A stretch of 64,000 nt of DNA from Oncomelania hupensis (Eukaryota > Mollusca > Gastropoda > Littorinimorpha > Pomatiopsidae), in NCBI GenBank assembly GCA_036898135.1, contig CM072512.1, positions 45,266,182 to 45,330,181 on the forward strand, given 5' to 3'. A program made the position numbers and the translations under genes. Below are positions 23,951 through 39,638 of the stretch, in pieces. Position 1 is the stretch's first letter. Every line of letters begins with the position of its first letter. Below the pieces are notes generated by a model. That model was not told where the DNA came from. It saw nothing but the letters and a program-made list of their open reading frames with translations, and did no database searches.

Positions 23951-24715
23951 TAATATATAATAGCTGCTGTTTATCTGTATTTTGTGCCAAATATTTTGCA
24001 TTGTCACAAACATAAGCCAGACTGTTGTTTTTTCCCCCTTCAAACTAGTCTCACTCTACGCTTTCACCTTTGTTTAGCACAGTACAAAAGAGTGTTTTAA
24101 AGGTAGCACTTTTTTCACGACTAAGTGAAAATTGAATCCTGTCGCTTCACCGGAATTATCTCCTCATTACTTAGTCTCTTTCTCCCCGTATCGCATTCAC
24201 ATGTAGAAATTAGCAGGTACGATCAAAAGCTAGGTATGCACGGCGCTTCCAGCCGTGCGTAGCACAGGTCTTACATTATTCAACCTGAGAGGAACATACA
24301 GAAAGATGTTTTTCATTGCTCTTGGTACAATTAAACGTAAATGGCCACTAGAATTTTGACAAAATGGAGGTGGGGTAGGTCACTTCGCAGGTGGATAAAA
24401 ATGTATTAAATCCTAATTTAGTAATTAATCGGTAGGACCACAGGGTCAATTCTGCACGGTACTGTCAGGCGCGTGCGAATCGAAAGAATTTTAAATTTTT
24501 CTTCCTGTGAGGAAAAACAAAAAACATATTAATTGGTACAAGTTAAAAAAAGTTGGATTTATTTTCGACAAATTAAAGTACATCAATGGTATAGCTGCAG
24601 AATCTAATACTATTGATTGAGTATATTTCTATGAACAATAGTAGTACACATGACAACAAGAACTGACCTAATGGTTCCATTGTGCAGTCAAATTATAATA
24701 ATATTTCGTATTGAT
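23951..24715. other. No gene recognised
   Basis: Contains a short hairpin, cacggcgcttccagccgtg, at 24239-24257. Confidence 0.5.
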
Positions 24716-25345
24716 CAAAGGCAAACAACACCAATGGCATCAACATGGAAACAAAGTCCAAGGCCAATCCCTTAACACAGTGCATAGCTTCAAATATTTA
24801 GGAGCCAGTGTATTAGAAAATGGGTCCAAACAGGAAGTCCTCTCCAGGATCGCACAAGCAATTGCGGCCCTGGAAAGACAGGACCATCAGTCTACATTCG
24901 CAGGTAAGGTTGCTGCGCTCCCTTCTCATCTCCATCTTTCTATGGGAAACAGCAGATCTACAACGAAGAATACAAAGCATGGAGATGAGATGCTACAGAA
25001 GATTTTTGGGCATTTTCTATACCCAGCACATCAGTAACAACGAAGTCCGACAGACCATCACACAAGCCATTGAACAACACTATGCCATGCTCACAGTGGT
25101 GAAGAAACGGAAACTCTGAATGTATGGCCACATCACCAGATCATCAGGCCTTGCAAAAACCATTCTGCAAGGCACGGTGCAATGAGACAGAAGAAGAGAG
25201 AGACAGAAAAAGAGGTTGGAGGACAATATTCGAGAATGGACTGGCTTGACACTGAGGGTTGCTGAAAACAGAATACTGCAGGTTAAACGATCATCTGTGG
25301 TGCCCCAAAGACCTTCGAGTTGCGGTATATGATAGGATAGAATAG
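24716..25345 (+). pseudogene. RTE-like LINE, C-terminal region with internal deletions
   Basis: Aligns with the 13325 copy but lacks about 20 bp after 24868 and about 20 bp after 24944, shifting frame. A stop replaces the Trp of RKLRW at 25118. The tail is degenerate (gatatgataggatagaatag). Confidence 0.8.
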
Positions 25346-25550
25346 GAAAATATATCATGAAATGACGTCATTCAAACAGTATATTATTTGAATTAAAATA
25401 TTACATGTTTGTGTACACGTTGTGCTTGCCTTTGTTTTTCTTAACCTTTGTTTTCCTCTTCTCTTCTATTATTTCTTTGAATTCTTTCTTTCTTTCTTTC
25501 GAAAGTTTTGGTTGATTTAATCATTTTATCCTAACCACCATTCATGTCAT
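25346..25550. other. No gene recognised
   Basis: Contains a short (CTTT)n at 25484-25500. Confidence 0.5.
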
Positions 25551-25579
25551 AATCGTCATTTCAATGATCCCTGCATCAG

Positions 25580-25663
<84 letters not shown>

Positions 25664-25920
25664 TATCACATTCTTCTTCTTGTTCTTCTTCTTGTCCTTC
25701 TTGTCCTTCTTCTTCTTCTTCTCTGAAGAGACAAACACAATATTATATAATAATATTGTATAATGATAAAGGATCATCTTTATCAGTACAACTTATGTTA
25801 ATCTGATGAATAAAAATTGATGCAACTTCTTCTCTGCCTCCTCCTCCTCATCATCATCATCATCACATTTTTTTCTCCTTCTCCTCTCCTGCTTCTTTAT
25901 CGTCATTTCAATGATCTGTG

Positions 25921-25997
<77 letters not shown>

Positions 25998-26034
25998 CAT
26001 TTTTTTCTCCTTCTCCTCCTCTTCTTCTTCTTCA
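25551..26034. repeat. Duplicated (ATC)n/(TTC)n block
   Basis: The unit 'cgtcatttcaatgatc..tgcatca(ATC)n acattttttt...(CTT)n' occurs at 25553-25720 and 25903-26030. A third partial (ATC)n-acatttttttctccttctcc lies at 25848-25885. This is a segmental tandem duplication of the microsatellite plus its flanks. Confidence 0.85.
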
Positions 26035-27362
26035 ATTCGACGTGAATGTAAACTGTGTCCTTCCCGAGGTTTGAAGCTTCTCGGGTTAATAATGGGATTA
26101 CGGATGCAGGTAGATCATGTTACGGGAGAAACCACAACAACAGAGCAACAGGGCATCGAAGGAAAAGATGGCTGTATCCATGCAAACTGTGACCCCAGAG
26201 CTCTTACACGGCTATGACTGCAAATAAAATGGTTGATCTGAGACAATTATATTTGAACATTTCAAGGACTGTATGGTTCACTTAGTGTAGAATCTGTGAA
26301 CTGAGCTATTTCGTCAGATAAAAAAACAAACAACAAATATCCCTTGATCAGTCGTGTTTTTGGTCACAAGTTCGATTCCAGGTTTTTCCTCCAAAGTTAC
26401 AACTGTCTTTGAACTCTTGATAAAATGTCATCTAAATTGCGTCAGATATTTATCAAATCCATGTCATTTCTACGTGAAGCCATAAGATGTTTTCTGCTTG
26501 CCGTTCTTACTGTCTCGTGTGTATTGTGAATCTCCATCCTACGCCCTCCTTTTTGTGGCTATAGGGCTGTAAGCTTCCTTCAATATCAATCGTGTTGCTC
26601 CGTTGGATTTTCGTTTGGCACTAGTAACTTGGGCATTGTAGTACTATCATGCTACCGCGACAGCAGCAGCTAACAAGTCATTTGGGAAATGTTCCGGCAC
26701 GTGGTTGTTCGAACACAGGTTGTTTATTTGTTTAACTAAAAGGATAAAGTTCCACAGTTCCAAAATATTCCAGGTACATTCCTCTGTTTGAAGTTTATAG
26801 GCTATAAACTGATCTATACCCAACAGTTCTTTCGCCTTTCTATCAATATGTTCCTAAACACAGAAATAACACAGAAATAATGCGATAGTGCTTTAGGCGT
26901 GTGCGCGTGAGAGGAAGCCGTTAGTCCTCTGTTGTGGGCCTCTGCTATGGAACTGCTCTGTCATAATAGATGAGGATGAGCGCGATTTGGGGGATTAGTT
27001 CTCAAATGATCAAGCGTATTGGGTTGGGAATCCGCCTTTATCCATTTCAGAGAAGGCCGTTGTCTGTTGTGGTTCTTTTTGAAGCTCAAGAAATAATGGA
27101 GATTGTTTTTCTTTTAATTTATTATTTTGTTGGTTATCATCATTTGCTTTGATCATTCTATCAGCGCACGGATAACTCGTGCTATGCTGAGCAAGTTTTC
27201 AGCATCAACATCCATCAATGTAACGTTTACACTTTCATATAATGTTTTATGTAGGTTTTATTGTAGGAGGTTTAACAACTTTTCTAGTGTAAACGTTTGC
27301 CCGAATACAAGGTTGCAATTCAATCATATGAAATTTAAAAACAAAAACAAAAACAATTTAGT
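26035..27362. other. No gene recognised
   Basis: No domain or splice-supported frame seen. Confidence 0.5.
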
Positions 27363-27364
27363 GA

Positions 27365-27765
27365 TGGTGGGATGGCCTCGCGGCGCAGAGGGTTGTCGCC
27401 GCTTTCCTATGACGAAGGTCGCGGGTTCGATTCCCACAAGAGGCGAACTTACGAGACTTAAGTACGAGACTATTCAGGTCACCGAGGGTTTTCTCCAGGT
27501 ACTCCGGTTTTCTCCCTCCATTCAATAATGGTATTGGATGCAGTCAATATAAACAGGAGAAAACTCGCTTTCCTTTCCGCCTTCTAATAGCTATCTCTCT
27601 GCCTTTACACCTCATGATTGAGTGATAAAAGTGTGTTATGTGTGTGAGAAAGGGTGAAACATGTGAGCGTGGATGTTGGTACAGATCGTCGCGCTTTGAG
27701 CCTGATTAGTGTTTGGATAAAAAGTGCGGTGTATAGCATCCAGTATTATTAATATTAATAATTTT
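27365..27765 (+). mobile_element. tRNA-headed SINE-C, copy 2
   Basis: A-box region in gcctcgcggcgcagagggtt, and B box gcgggttcgattccc at 27420. The body caggtcaccgagggttttct, ccaggtactccgg is shared with 20815-21122. The 3' end cgctttgagcctgattagtg, ttgg, ttaa-rich and (ATT)n resembles the CR1/L2 LINE tail. This copy is longer than copy 1 in the segment 27600-27680. Confidence 0.8.
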
Positions 27766-28136
27766 GTTAAATTTTACACATTTTGGATCACACCTATCAC
27801 CCACGGAGGTGAAGTTTAGTTCTTTCTTTTTTTTCCTCAGAGAAGTACGGCAATCACAGTTTAGCATAGGCCAAGAGGAAATCAGATAGTAGAGTACCCT
27901 TTATAATTCCAGTATACTATTCAATCGCACCCTCGATGCGTTGAGTCCACCAACCCCAGTCTGATTTAAGACACAAAGACAGCCCTTGTCCACGGGCAGT
28001 TTAACGATGGTGAAATCCTTCATTTCAATGTGGACGTACACAAAACATGCCAAAAACGGAACTCACAACTGAGTCTCCTCAGTAACCAATGACATAAAAC
28101 AAGTAAACTGTTTTTGAAATCTCCCCCTCCTCTTTC
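27766..28136. other. No gene recognised
   Basis: Nothing identifiable. Confidence 0.5.
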
Positions 28137-28170
28137 TCATCATCATCATCATCATCACCATCATCATCAT

Positions 28171-28234
<64 letters not shown>

Positions 28235-28256
28235 GTCGTCGTCGTCGTCGTCGTCC
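28137..28256. repeat. (ATC)n-(GTC)n microsatellite
   Basis: About 32 ATC units with variants, then 7 CGT units. Confidence 0.95.
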
Positions 28257-29282
28257 AGGGACAACACTCTTCACCCTTCAACTCTTCAACCTGTTCTGTT
28301 CAGTTATACAGACCACGCGAGCGATTATTATTCAGAACGCTTAAATCGGCTCAGTATCCAGTCAAAGAGAAGACCAAAAAAGGTGAAACAGACACTTTAG
28401 CATTGACAATGACTTTGTACACCCTCCGCCCTTAGGGCTTGGTCAGTTTAAATTATCTTCGCGCATTTTTACGACCACAGACAGTTATTACTTTGCAGAA
28501 CGGCTTAAATCACCACCAAGGCTTAGTCACCAACCGATCAACAGGTTTAATCCATCACTGTCAAGACCTTTCAAAGGGATGGGTGGGTATAAGTGGCAGC
28601 AGGAGGGGACAGTGCTCGTGGGCTGGGGATGAGGGTAGTAAGGATGGTAGGAGTGGGGAGGGGGGGGGGGGCAGGTTAAGGAAGGGAAAGACTACTGCTC
28701 CCTTCGGGATTTGATCCCCGTTCGGTTCAGTATTTTGATTTGACGTCTGTTCACTCTACATGTAGGTGACATTAGACAACAAAAGAAAAATCAAATGAAA
28801 GAACAAATAAAGTAAAATTATAACACACTACCAACTGGTAATTGTAAAATAATATGAACAATATTATCATTGATCCCGGAACGCTTGCATGCTACTACCA
28901 TCAACTGGGCTGTTCTTCGCATTAGTTAATAATGTTTGTTATAAAGCATTTGGTACTGAACGGATGTCATACGGATTTTCATATACAGCGTGGGTAGGGA
29001 GGAGGATGTGTGTGCATGCGAGGTTGACATGTTGGCGTCTATCGCAAATGATGGATGGAACCTTGGATGTGGGATTGTGGAATATAGGACATGTTAGTCA
29101 CCAAGAGGGTCAAGGTTCTCAGCCAAAGGGTGGCAACCGCAGTCCAACGCCAGCACCAAGGACAATGAAGAACCATGGATAGCATCGACATTAACGTTCT
29201 AAGAGTATTTATTCAAATCGTTCCTCCATAGCGCTTTTGCCGCTCAAGAACTGGAAAAGACTCAGAGTTGTATTATAATTAT
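28257..29282. other. No gene recognised
   Basis: Includes a G-run (28660-28671). The frame 28889-29182 has no motif. Confidence 0.5.
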
Positions 29283-29402
29283 CATTGTTTTTAGTTAGCG
29301 CTTCACCAGCTCGAGAGCTGCTCAAGGCGCTGGCCAAAACCGGATCTAACCCATGCGCCCGAGACGCCCACTTGCAGCTTTAGACGCACCGTCTGGCCTC
29401 CA
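29283..29402 (-). mobile_element. SINE-B copy
   Basis: On the minus strand: gtgggcgtctcgggcgcatg, ggttagatccgg, gcgccttgagcagctct. Same block as 3300-3466. Confidence 0.65.
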
Positions 29403-29550
29403 GACAACTGAGCATAATAGCTCTCATTTTTTCCCCTTCAAACTGCAATTCTGTTTTCGTTCTTACAACTGCGTCCCAATCTAAATACATTTGCGACTCC
29501 TGTCAGAGAAATCATACAGTGAAAAAAGCTGGTAGGGGAAGGGGAAGAAT

Positions 29551-29580
29551 GAGGAGGAGGAAGAGGAGGAGGAGGAAAGA

Positions 29581-29652
<72 letters not shown>

Positions 29653-29653
29653 T
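29551..29653. repeat. (GAG)n-(GA)n microsatellite
   Basis: GAGGA units leading into about 33 GA units. Confidence 0.95.
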
Positions 29654-29962
29654 GACGTTTCCTTGAACAACCCTTCAAAGTTGCCACACGGCAGAAGAGT
29701 GATTTCTAAAGGGATGTAATCATCACATCATATTTACATGACCTTGAACTTGCATGTCTAACCTTCGCTCCAGGGAATTTGTCTCCCTTAGATAGCTGCT
29801 GCTGCTGCTGTTGTTGAAGTAAAAATTGCAGCAATTGAAAAAGAAGAACAAGAAGAAAAATCAATTTGCTAGGGAGTTCTCTATGAGGAATTTACGCTGC
29901 CTTCCGATAGTTGCGCCGGGCAGTTTTCACCGCTGGCCATCGCGAGGAAAGGTGCTTAAATG
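29654..29962. other. No gene recognised
   Basis: Nothing identifiable. Confidence 0.5.
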
Positions 29963-29988
29963 AAAGAAAGAAAGAATTGTAGCAAGAG

Positions 29989-30023
<35 letters not shown>

Positions 30024-30065
30024 AACAAACAAACAAACAAACAAACAAACAAACAAACAAACAAA
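29963..30065. repeat. (GAAA)n-(CAAA)n microsatellite
   Basis: About 12 GAAA units switching sharply to about 10 CAAA units at 30024. A/G-rich sequence continues to about 30245. Confidence 0.95.
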
Positions 30066-31752
30066 AACATGGAAAAATGAAAGGAAAGAATGAAGGAATG
30101 AAAGAAGGAATTAAGTACAGAAAAAAAGAAGGGACGAAAGAAATACAGAGAATAACAAAGGAACAGAGGAAGAAAGGAAAGGGGAATAGGGATGGACGGA
30201 GTGGAAGAAGTGTCAGGAAATGAAGAAAGAAATGGAGGAGAGGCAAATATATAGGCAAAGGTATAAAAATAAAATAAATCTAAATATTTAAAAGAATTTT
30301 CCCTTTAAACAGCTTCATTCTCTTCTGTTCAATTGTTGTTGATTTAAAAAAACAAACACAACGTAAGTTTTCTCATCGTCTTACTAGATCAACGGTCACT
30401 CTTCCAAATTATGAAGGGGCTGCTGCTGATGATGATGATGACGACGATGATGATGATTCCATTTGTACATGTATCCTTTCTTCAAAATGTTGCATGATAC
30501 GCATTTTTGTCAATAATTAAGATCGTTGGTGAGTCGTATTACCTACTAATTAATATGTCTGTTTACTTGCAGTGATGCACGTTTTGTGTTCAGCGGCATC
30601 AAGGTGTCATAATTATGGTCTTGTTGATTTGTTTCATAAATATAAATATATTCTCCAAGTTCTGCCTCGCACAGAAAATTATTGTTCTGAAGAAACGTTG
30701 GGTGAAATGTCAAAGAAATAACAGAAACTTCGTGGGAAGATTTGAGATAGAAGATGTAGCTTATATACTGAAAAAAATAAATAAGCACTGCAATATCCTG
30801 ACGAAGTTTCTTTCATTTTTTACAAATAAATCCCCAAATGAAATGTCCACATCCTGTTAACATTTAATATACAATTATTTGTGTCATTCTCAGCCAATTT
30901 CGTCTTTAAGATTCCCGTCTTAAAGCCTAAAGTGGTAAAACCTCAAAATGCATGCAGAGGTAGGTGGTGCTCCATAATTTAGAGTGTGCAGTTTTCACCT
31001 GTAAACTGTCACTTGCGAGGCAGATTATTGGCTTGTGTGTGCAGTTACGTAATCCTCAGTTAAGAACTCAGGTCAACCTTTACCTAAGCTCCCCAAAAAC
31101 CAACCACGCATCTTTAGTTACAAATTAAGATAATTATTTTGAAATGTATCGAAAATCCAACAAATAAAAATGTAACATCCACTTACCGACCTAGAATACA
31201 ACTAGAGAAAATAGCATGAAAGAATTAGATTGCGAAATTCACTGCGTAACAAAGGCAACAACCTTTAAAATGAAGAATCTTTGAAAATAAAAACGCTGTT
31301 TGGGCACTTTTGGGGTAACCTTCCTGTGTTGACGAGACATTGTGAAATACACAACACAGCAACGAATGTTAAAACATTCTTTTAAATATGAAATGGAAAA
31401 GAACTGGCACCTTTGACTTGGCATCCTGTATTCAAAGAGCAGAAATTGACTGAAGTAAATCAATGCGCCGCCCCTAGGAGTTACGGGCCCGCATCTGTCT
31501 TTGACGGATTTATGTCTTCCGGCGCATCACCTTGTCTGCCTCCGCGGGGAACTGTTTTTGGGCCATTTTTGCCTTTCTCCGTTCTAGTATGTTTCTTAAA
31601 GGAAGAATAACATGGTTTTAGTTTAAATTATGTTTTTTTTTCTTCTTGCCTGTATTAGCCAACTGGCACAGGTAAAATCGTTTATGAATGTTGACGCGTG
31701 AAACCACAGGAAGGCCGAATAAAACCGGGATTTACCATTTTGCAAAGATACA
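30066..31752. other. No gene recognised
   Basis: A short GAT/GAC repeat lies at 30426-30458. 31470-31570 is locally GC-rich with no ORF that can be defended. Confidence 0.5.
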
Positions 31753-31832
31753 TTCTTCTTCTTCTTCTTCTTCTTCTTCTTCTTCTTCTTCTTCTTCTGC
31801 TCCTCCTCCTTCTCCCCTTCTTCTTCTTCTGT
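31753..31832. repeat. (TTC)n microsatellite
   Basis: About 15 TTC units, then TCC/TTC variants. Confidence 0.95.
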
Positions 31833-35062
<3,230 letters not shown>

Positions 35063-35433
35063 CATGAATCCTTCCCCGTTCGACATGTTTGACTACACAC
35101 CAAGTATGATGTGGGTGTCTACACACCAATACTTTTTTGTCAATCGTGTCCTTTATCCTTCCCCTGACACCATGTCTACACACTCAAGGTTTTGCGTGTG
35201 CAGTTTTTAAAATGTTCTTTCCGGCAACCCTTGTGTGATATTCGTTCATGGAGTTATAAATACCAAAGGCGAACGAGACAGAAATGAAAGCAGAATTACA
35301 GTACAAAGAAATTCTGATTAACTCGGAGTCGCATTTTATTATATTTGATAAAAACAAGGTGCAATACGACTAGAAGCTCACAACTGAAATTTGAAAGAGT
35401 ACGAGAGGAATCTTGCTATTAGCATTTAATTGT

Positions 35434-35697
35434 TTACTGCTGGACGACCATTACTTCTGTGATCTTTGAAGAACTGCACTCATGGCAGATGTGCATGGCG
35501 TGGTCCTTGCACATCCAGTTGTGACAGGATATCCAGTACATATTTCTGTTTAGCTTCAAGTGGCAGAAATCACAGCACCGTTGCCTTGCATGTGACCTTT
35601 GCTGATTTGCAATTCCATACTTCTTTGCTGTGAGTGTGGATTGAGCTGCACTGTTTTTCTGTTCAGACTGTCTCGATGTGCCTGACAAAGACCTCAA
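35434..35697 (-). pseudogene. piggyBac transposase C-terminal Cys-rich domain (left half)
   Basis: Minus-strand frame with RCCDFCHLKLNRNMYWISCH, then CKDHAMHICHEC. The spacing of Cys and His pairs is that of the C-terminal cysteine-rich DNA-binding domain of piggyBac transposases. The catalytic RNase H-like core is absent. The frame begins in spacer sequence rather than at a true start. Confidence 0.7.
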
Positions 35698-35707
35698 ACA
35701 GTCCTCT

Positions 35708-36089
35708 CAATGGCCGCTCCCAAACAGAAACCTGACATCATCAGATTCTACAAAGCAACCACAGGTGATGTGGACGCACTTTAAAAGATTACCTATGGCT
35801 ACAAAAAACGAGGTGTCCAATGGTCATGTTTTATAATGCACTTGACCTCAGCAATCCACACTCATATCAAATAAGTGCCATTGCATATCAGCAAAAGCCA
35901 CATTCAAGGCAAGGGCGCTGTGGTTTCTGCCACTGGAAGCTAGATAGAAAACCCAAGCTGTCCTGCGTGTCTGGTACGACTGGATGTACAAGGACCTCGT
36001 CATGCACATCTACTATGAGTGCAGTTCTTCGAAGACCACAGAAGTTGTGGTCGTCCAACTGGCATCTCAGCAGTATTGTATGCAATTAA
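35708..36089 (+). pseudogene. piggyBac transposase C-terminal third (right half)
   Basis: 35710-35790 translates as KPDIIRFYKATTGDVDAL then a stop. This is the conserved region around the last catalytic Asp of piggyBac transposases (FY..T.G.VD.L). After a frame change, 35820-36089 gives MVMFYNALDLSN and RQGRCGFCHWKLDRKPKLSC, the start of the Cys-rich domain, which then decays. The left half (35434-35697) is the inverted homologue but starts further downstream. Confidence 0.75.
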
Positions 36090-36446
36090 TAAACTGTTAA
36101 GAGCAAGATTCCTCTAGTACACAAGTCTTGTTTTCACATATCTGAGCTTCTAGTTGTATTTCACTTTGTTTCAACCTGTGATTCTGAGTAAATCAGACTT
36201 TTTTTGGGGGGTAACTCCGCATCAATCTCTGTCTCACTCATGTTTGTTATGTGTAAAATCAATGAACAGATATCACCCTAGGGTTGCAGGAAAGAATAAC
36301 TCTAAAACTGCACATGCAAAACGGTAGGTGTGTAGACACTCGATGTACTGGAAGAAGAAAAGACAAGATTGTCTATGTAAAAAGTATGGGTGTGTAGACA
36401 CCCACTTCATACCTGGTGTGTAGTCAAACATGTCGCACGGGGAAGG

Positions 36447-36596
36447 TTAACCTACATTGCAATTTATTGCTCTTCATCCTTCTCCTCTTCCTCTTTTCTT
36501 TCTATTTATCTTACGCATCCTAAAACACTAAAAACGTTATCACATTGTTGGTTTTTCGAAGCTTTGTATGACATTTTTTAAAATCCTGTGCACTGT
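36447..36596. other. Flank of the piggyBac derivative
   Basis: TTAA at 36447-36450, then unremarkable sequence. Confidence 0.6.
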
Positions 36597-36651
36597 CTTC
36601 TTCTTCTTCTTCTTCTTCTTCTTCTTCTTCTTCTTCTTCTTCTTCTTCTAA
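36597..36651. repeat. (TTC)n microsatellite
   Basis: About 17 TTC units. Confidence 0.95.
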
Positions 36652-36963
36652 CGTAAAATGTAAATGTATCTTCCCCCTTTTATCGTCTTGTTTTTTTCAC
36701 CCTCTACTTCCTTGAGCATATATATTTTCTCTCCAATAGTTTTGTAAGCGACCTTTCTGTTCTAAACGTCAAGCTTCTTGATCTTCTTGTCAATCTTCTT
36801 TTTTTTTTAATGAGGACAATAATGATTCTGATTCTGATGTTCTTTTTCTTCTTCATTTTGTTTTTCTTCTACTTGTTCTTGTTTATTCTTCTGCTTGTTC
36901 TCCTAGTTTTATTCTAGTTCTTCTTCTTTGTTCTTCTTCTTTGTTCTTCTGGAGGTCCTCTTT
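36652..36963. other. No gene recognised; T/C-rich
   Basis: TTCTT-rich throughout, probably a decayed extension of the neighbouring TTC repeats. Confidence 0.55.
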
Positions 36964-37016
36964 TTTCTTCTTCTTCTTCTTCTTCTTCTTCTTCTTCTTC
37001 TTCTTCTTCTTCTTCT

Positions 37017-37062
<46 letters not shown>

Positions 37063-37077
37063 ATTATTATTATTATT
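36964..37077. repeat. (TTC)n-(ATT)n microsatellite
   Basis: About 31 TTC units then 5 ATT units. Confidence 0.95.
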
Positions 37078-37468
37078 CCTCTCCTCACTCTCCTTAGTTA
37101 TATTTTTCGTATTTCTTGCAACGGGTTTCTTTCCCATTTTCTTGTTGCTGGATGTTTTATGTGACGTCTTCGGGTCTGAGTGTAAAATTCGCCACGTCAT
37201 AACGCGGACGGAAACGAGACCGGAAGTTCATAAATGGAATGCGTGTAAAGGTAATTTCAGATTTTCTTTCTCTCTCCAAACTCCATTTTGTACATCCAGT
37301 TATAGCTCTCTTCCCCTAAATTGCTTTCGGCTCTTAAGTCGAACTAAAAGCTGATTTTAAAAATGTTGTGAACGAACTAATTCTCAATGAGTTAAAAATA
37401 AATTATCAATGTTTTGTCTATGGGTCTTAACTAATGTAAACTGTTCAAAGGAAACTGTACGGCAACAT
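37078..37468. other. No gene recognised
   Basis: Nothing identifiable. Confidence 0.5.
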
Positions 37469-37553
37469 GATTTTGTGTGTGTATGTGTATGTGTGGGTGG
37501 GTGTGTGTGTGTATGTGTGTGTGGTGTGTGTGTATGCGTGTGTGTGTGTGTGT
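37469..37553. repeat. Interrupted (GT)n microsatellite
   Basis: GT units with GTAT and GGTGG interruptions. Confidence 0.9.
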
Positions 37554-38267
37554 TAAATCGCATGTTAGTGCAAAAGAAAAGGGTATATAAAGACACTATT
37601 TATTTCACCTAACGTCTTTTCATCAAAGCAATTTTAGAAAAGAAAAGAAAATCTCAAAAAGAAAAGTTTGTTTGGGGAAGATTTGAGAATGTAAATAGCA
37701 CTTAATTTCGATTTCACAATTCCTCCGGGCGTGCGGGGTGCCATTATGCCAAGGTACATTTACGTTTAAAGATGAATGTTGTTTAGTCTGTATACTTTAC
37801 ATTAGAGTTCAAGGAAAACTAGATTGCGAAAATACATTACAAGTTGCCAAAAACAAGCTTTAAAAGAACGGGTTGCTCTGACTTTCCATTTCGCAATTTA
37901 TTTGAACAACGGGTGTCGCGATGCTCAATTACAGAGTAAAGTGAAAACTAGACAGATGAATGTGGTGTCTGTAGGTCTAAACCGATTATTATTAAATGCC
38001 GAAACCTGTTTGCTTTCAAAATTCATTAAGAAAACGTAAACCCAAACTGGGGGTGGGGGGTAAAGGGGGCTATGTCTATGTGAATAAATTGGTCATGAAC
38101 TAGGATCTCTTAGAATTTCAATTTCACATTTCGTCCGGGATTGCGGTGTGTTGGTTGATGATGATGAATGTTACATTTCAGAGAATCAATATCAAGGGTA
38201 GAGTAGAGAACTTTTTTATTTTTTTCTTGATTTTTTTAATTTTTGAAACTTTATTGTCCATTTTGGT
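37554..38267. other. No gene recognised
   Basis: Phrase 'aatttcgatttcacaattcctccgggc' (about 37705) recurs as 'tttcaatttcacatttcgtccggg' (about 38115), an old duplication. Confidence 0.5.
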
Positions 38268-38377
38268 GACGGGGGGGGGGGGGGGGTGATTCTGAGCCGT
38301 CTCCCCTGGGGAAGGGGTAGTCGCAGCCTATAGCGCGCCCAAATCCAACCTACCTAATATTAGTTGTGTTTTGGATT
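38268..38377 (-). mobile_element. SINE 3' fragment beside a G-run
   Basis: On the minus strand, taatattaggtaggttggat, ggctgcgactaccccttccc match the 3' part of the SINE at 7133-7205. A G-run occupies 38270-38287. Confidence 0.65.
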
Positions 38378-38716
38378 ATTTTCGGGATATATACAGCCTA
38401 TGCGTGATAGATCTCTGACTCTCAGCTAGCGTCAACATCGCCTGTTTAGTGAAATCTGGCACGTTATATTATTCCACAGTGCAGAAAAAACGTTTAAAAA
38501 ATTATTATTTGTTTGCCCAAAGCTACTAAAACGATTTAGAATACTGAACAGCATGTGTGTTAAAAAGCAACGTTATTAATTAAGTGTGTATACAGAGCAA
38601 GATTTCACAACATGAACATGACTACACGTCTTGCTTTTGGTTTTTTTCTTCTTATAGACGAAACATGCGTCGACACCACCAATAACACTATTGCGAACAA
38701 TACCACAATCCTCGTG
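38378..38716. other. No gene recognised
   Basis: Nothing identifiable. Confidence 0.5.
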
Positions 38717-38777
38717 GACATCATCATCGTCGTCATCATCATCATCATTATCATCATCATCATCATCGTCGTCGTCT
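38717..38777. repeat. (ATC)n/(GTC)n microsatellite
   Basis: Short, with cgtcgtcgtc at the end. Confidence 0.9.
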
Positions 38778-39550
38778 ATTGTCGACACACGCATACAAGC
38801 GCGCGCACACATAAACCGATATGCCTACACTAGCATCATATGTTACCTGTATTAAAGTACTTACAGTACCACTACCACTGTAGCTGTAATAATCACACTA
38901 CATCATTATCATTATCTCCTCTCGATCCCACGCCTCTCTTGAAAACGCTATCGACTTTATCACCCTTATTAACAAAGTTTTGCTCCATACACCCGTTTCA
39001 GTGAAAAGGTTCCGGGAGGAGGAGTAGGGTGGGTGTGGGGGTGAATGACTAACCCTATGATATCAGTCATATCAATTATAATTAAATCGATTCACCAACA
39101 CCTCTCCTTTCCATGTGCAAGTTTTGGCACCCTTGTTAAACCTCTTCTTTTTCTTCTTTTTCCTGAATAGCCGCGCGCAAGGGTTCTGAACCAACTGAAA
39201 GGGAAAAATACTACAAAAACCAAACACTTGTTGAACGATTTTCTTCCCTAACAGTAAGCAAAGCGCTCACACACTTGTTGCTGAAGTTCGTTCCAACCCA
39301 GCATTTCCATCAGCTATCTTTTGCTTGACTAGCCACACTTCTTGTGACTGGCAAAATACCTGCTTCAAAAATACGTCTCAGACAATCCAATGTCCACTTG
39401 CTCAGACATTCCAGTATAATCCGATGTCCACTTACAGAACGCACAACTCCAATCAAGAGATCCTTTCGTGAAAGTACTGTCATTGTGGAGGAATTATAGG
39501 GAGTTGTGATTTATACAGAAAAACCTTCTGAAGACGTCCAATTGTATATG
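38778..39550. other. No gene recognised
   Basis: A paired phrase, 'cagacaatccaatgtccacttg' and 'attccagtataatccgatgtccactta', lies at 39379-39436. Confidence 0.5.
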
Positions 39551-39559
39551 TCGTCGCCG

Positions 39560-39621
<62 letters not shown>

Positions 39622-39638
39622 GTCATCGTCATCGTCAC
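39551..39638. repeat. (ATC)n microsatellite with GTC ends
   Basis: About 20 ATC units flanked by GTC units. Confidence 0.95.

Larger units (their letters stand above)
35070..36446. mobile_element. Palindromic piggyBac derivative (two inverted 3' halves)
   Basis: Terminal inverted repeats of 63 bp (35070-35132 and 36384-36446) match at all but about 4 positions; similarity goes on inwards through the 3' UTRs and both coding fragments. TTAA, the piggyBac target, directly follows the right end (36447-36450). The left neighbour is gaat, a decayed or lost TTAA. Each half carries the C-terminal part of a piggyBac transposase pointing outward, so both ends are the same transposon end. Confidence 0.8.
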
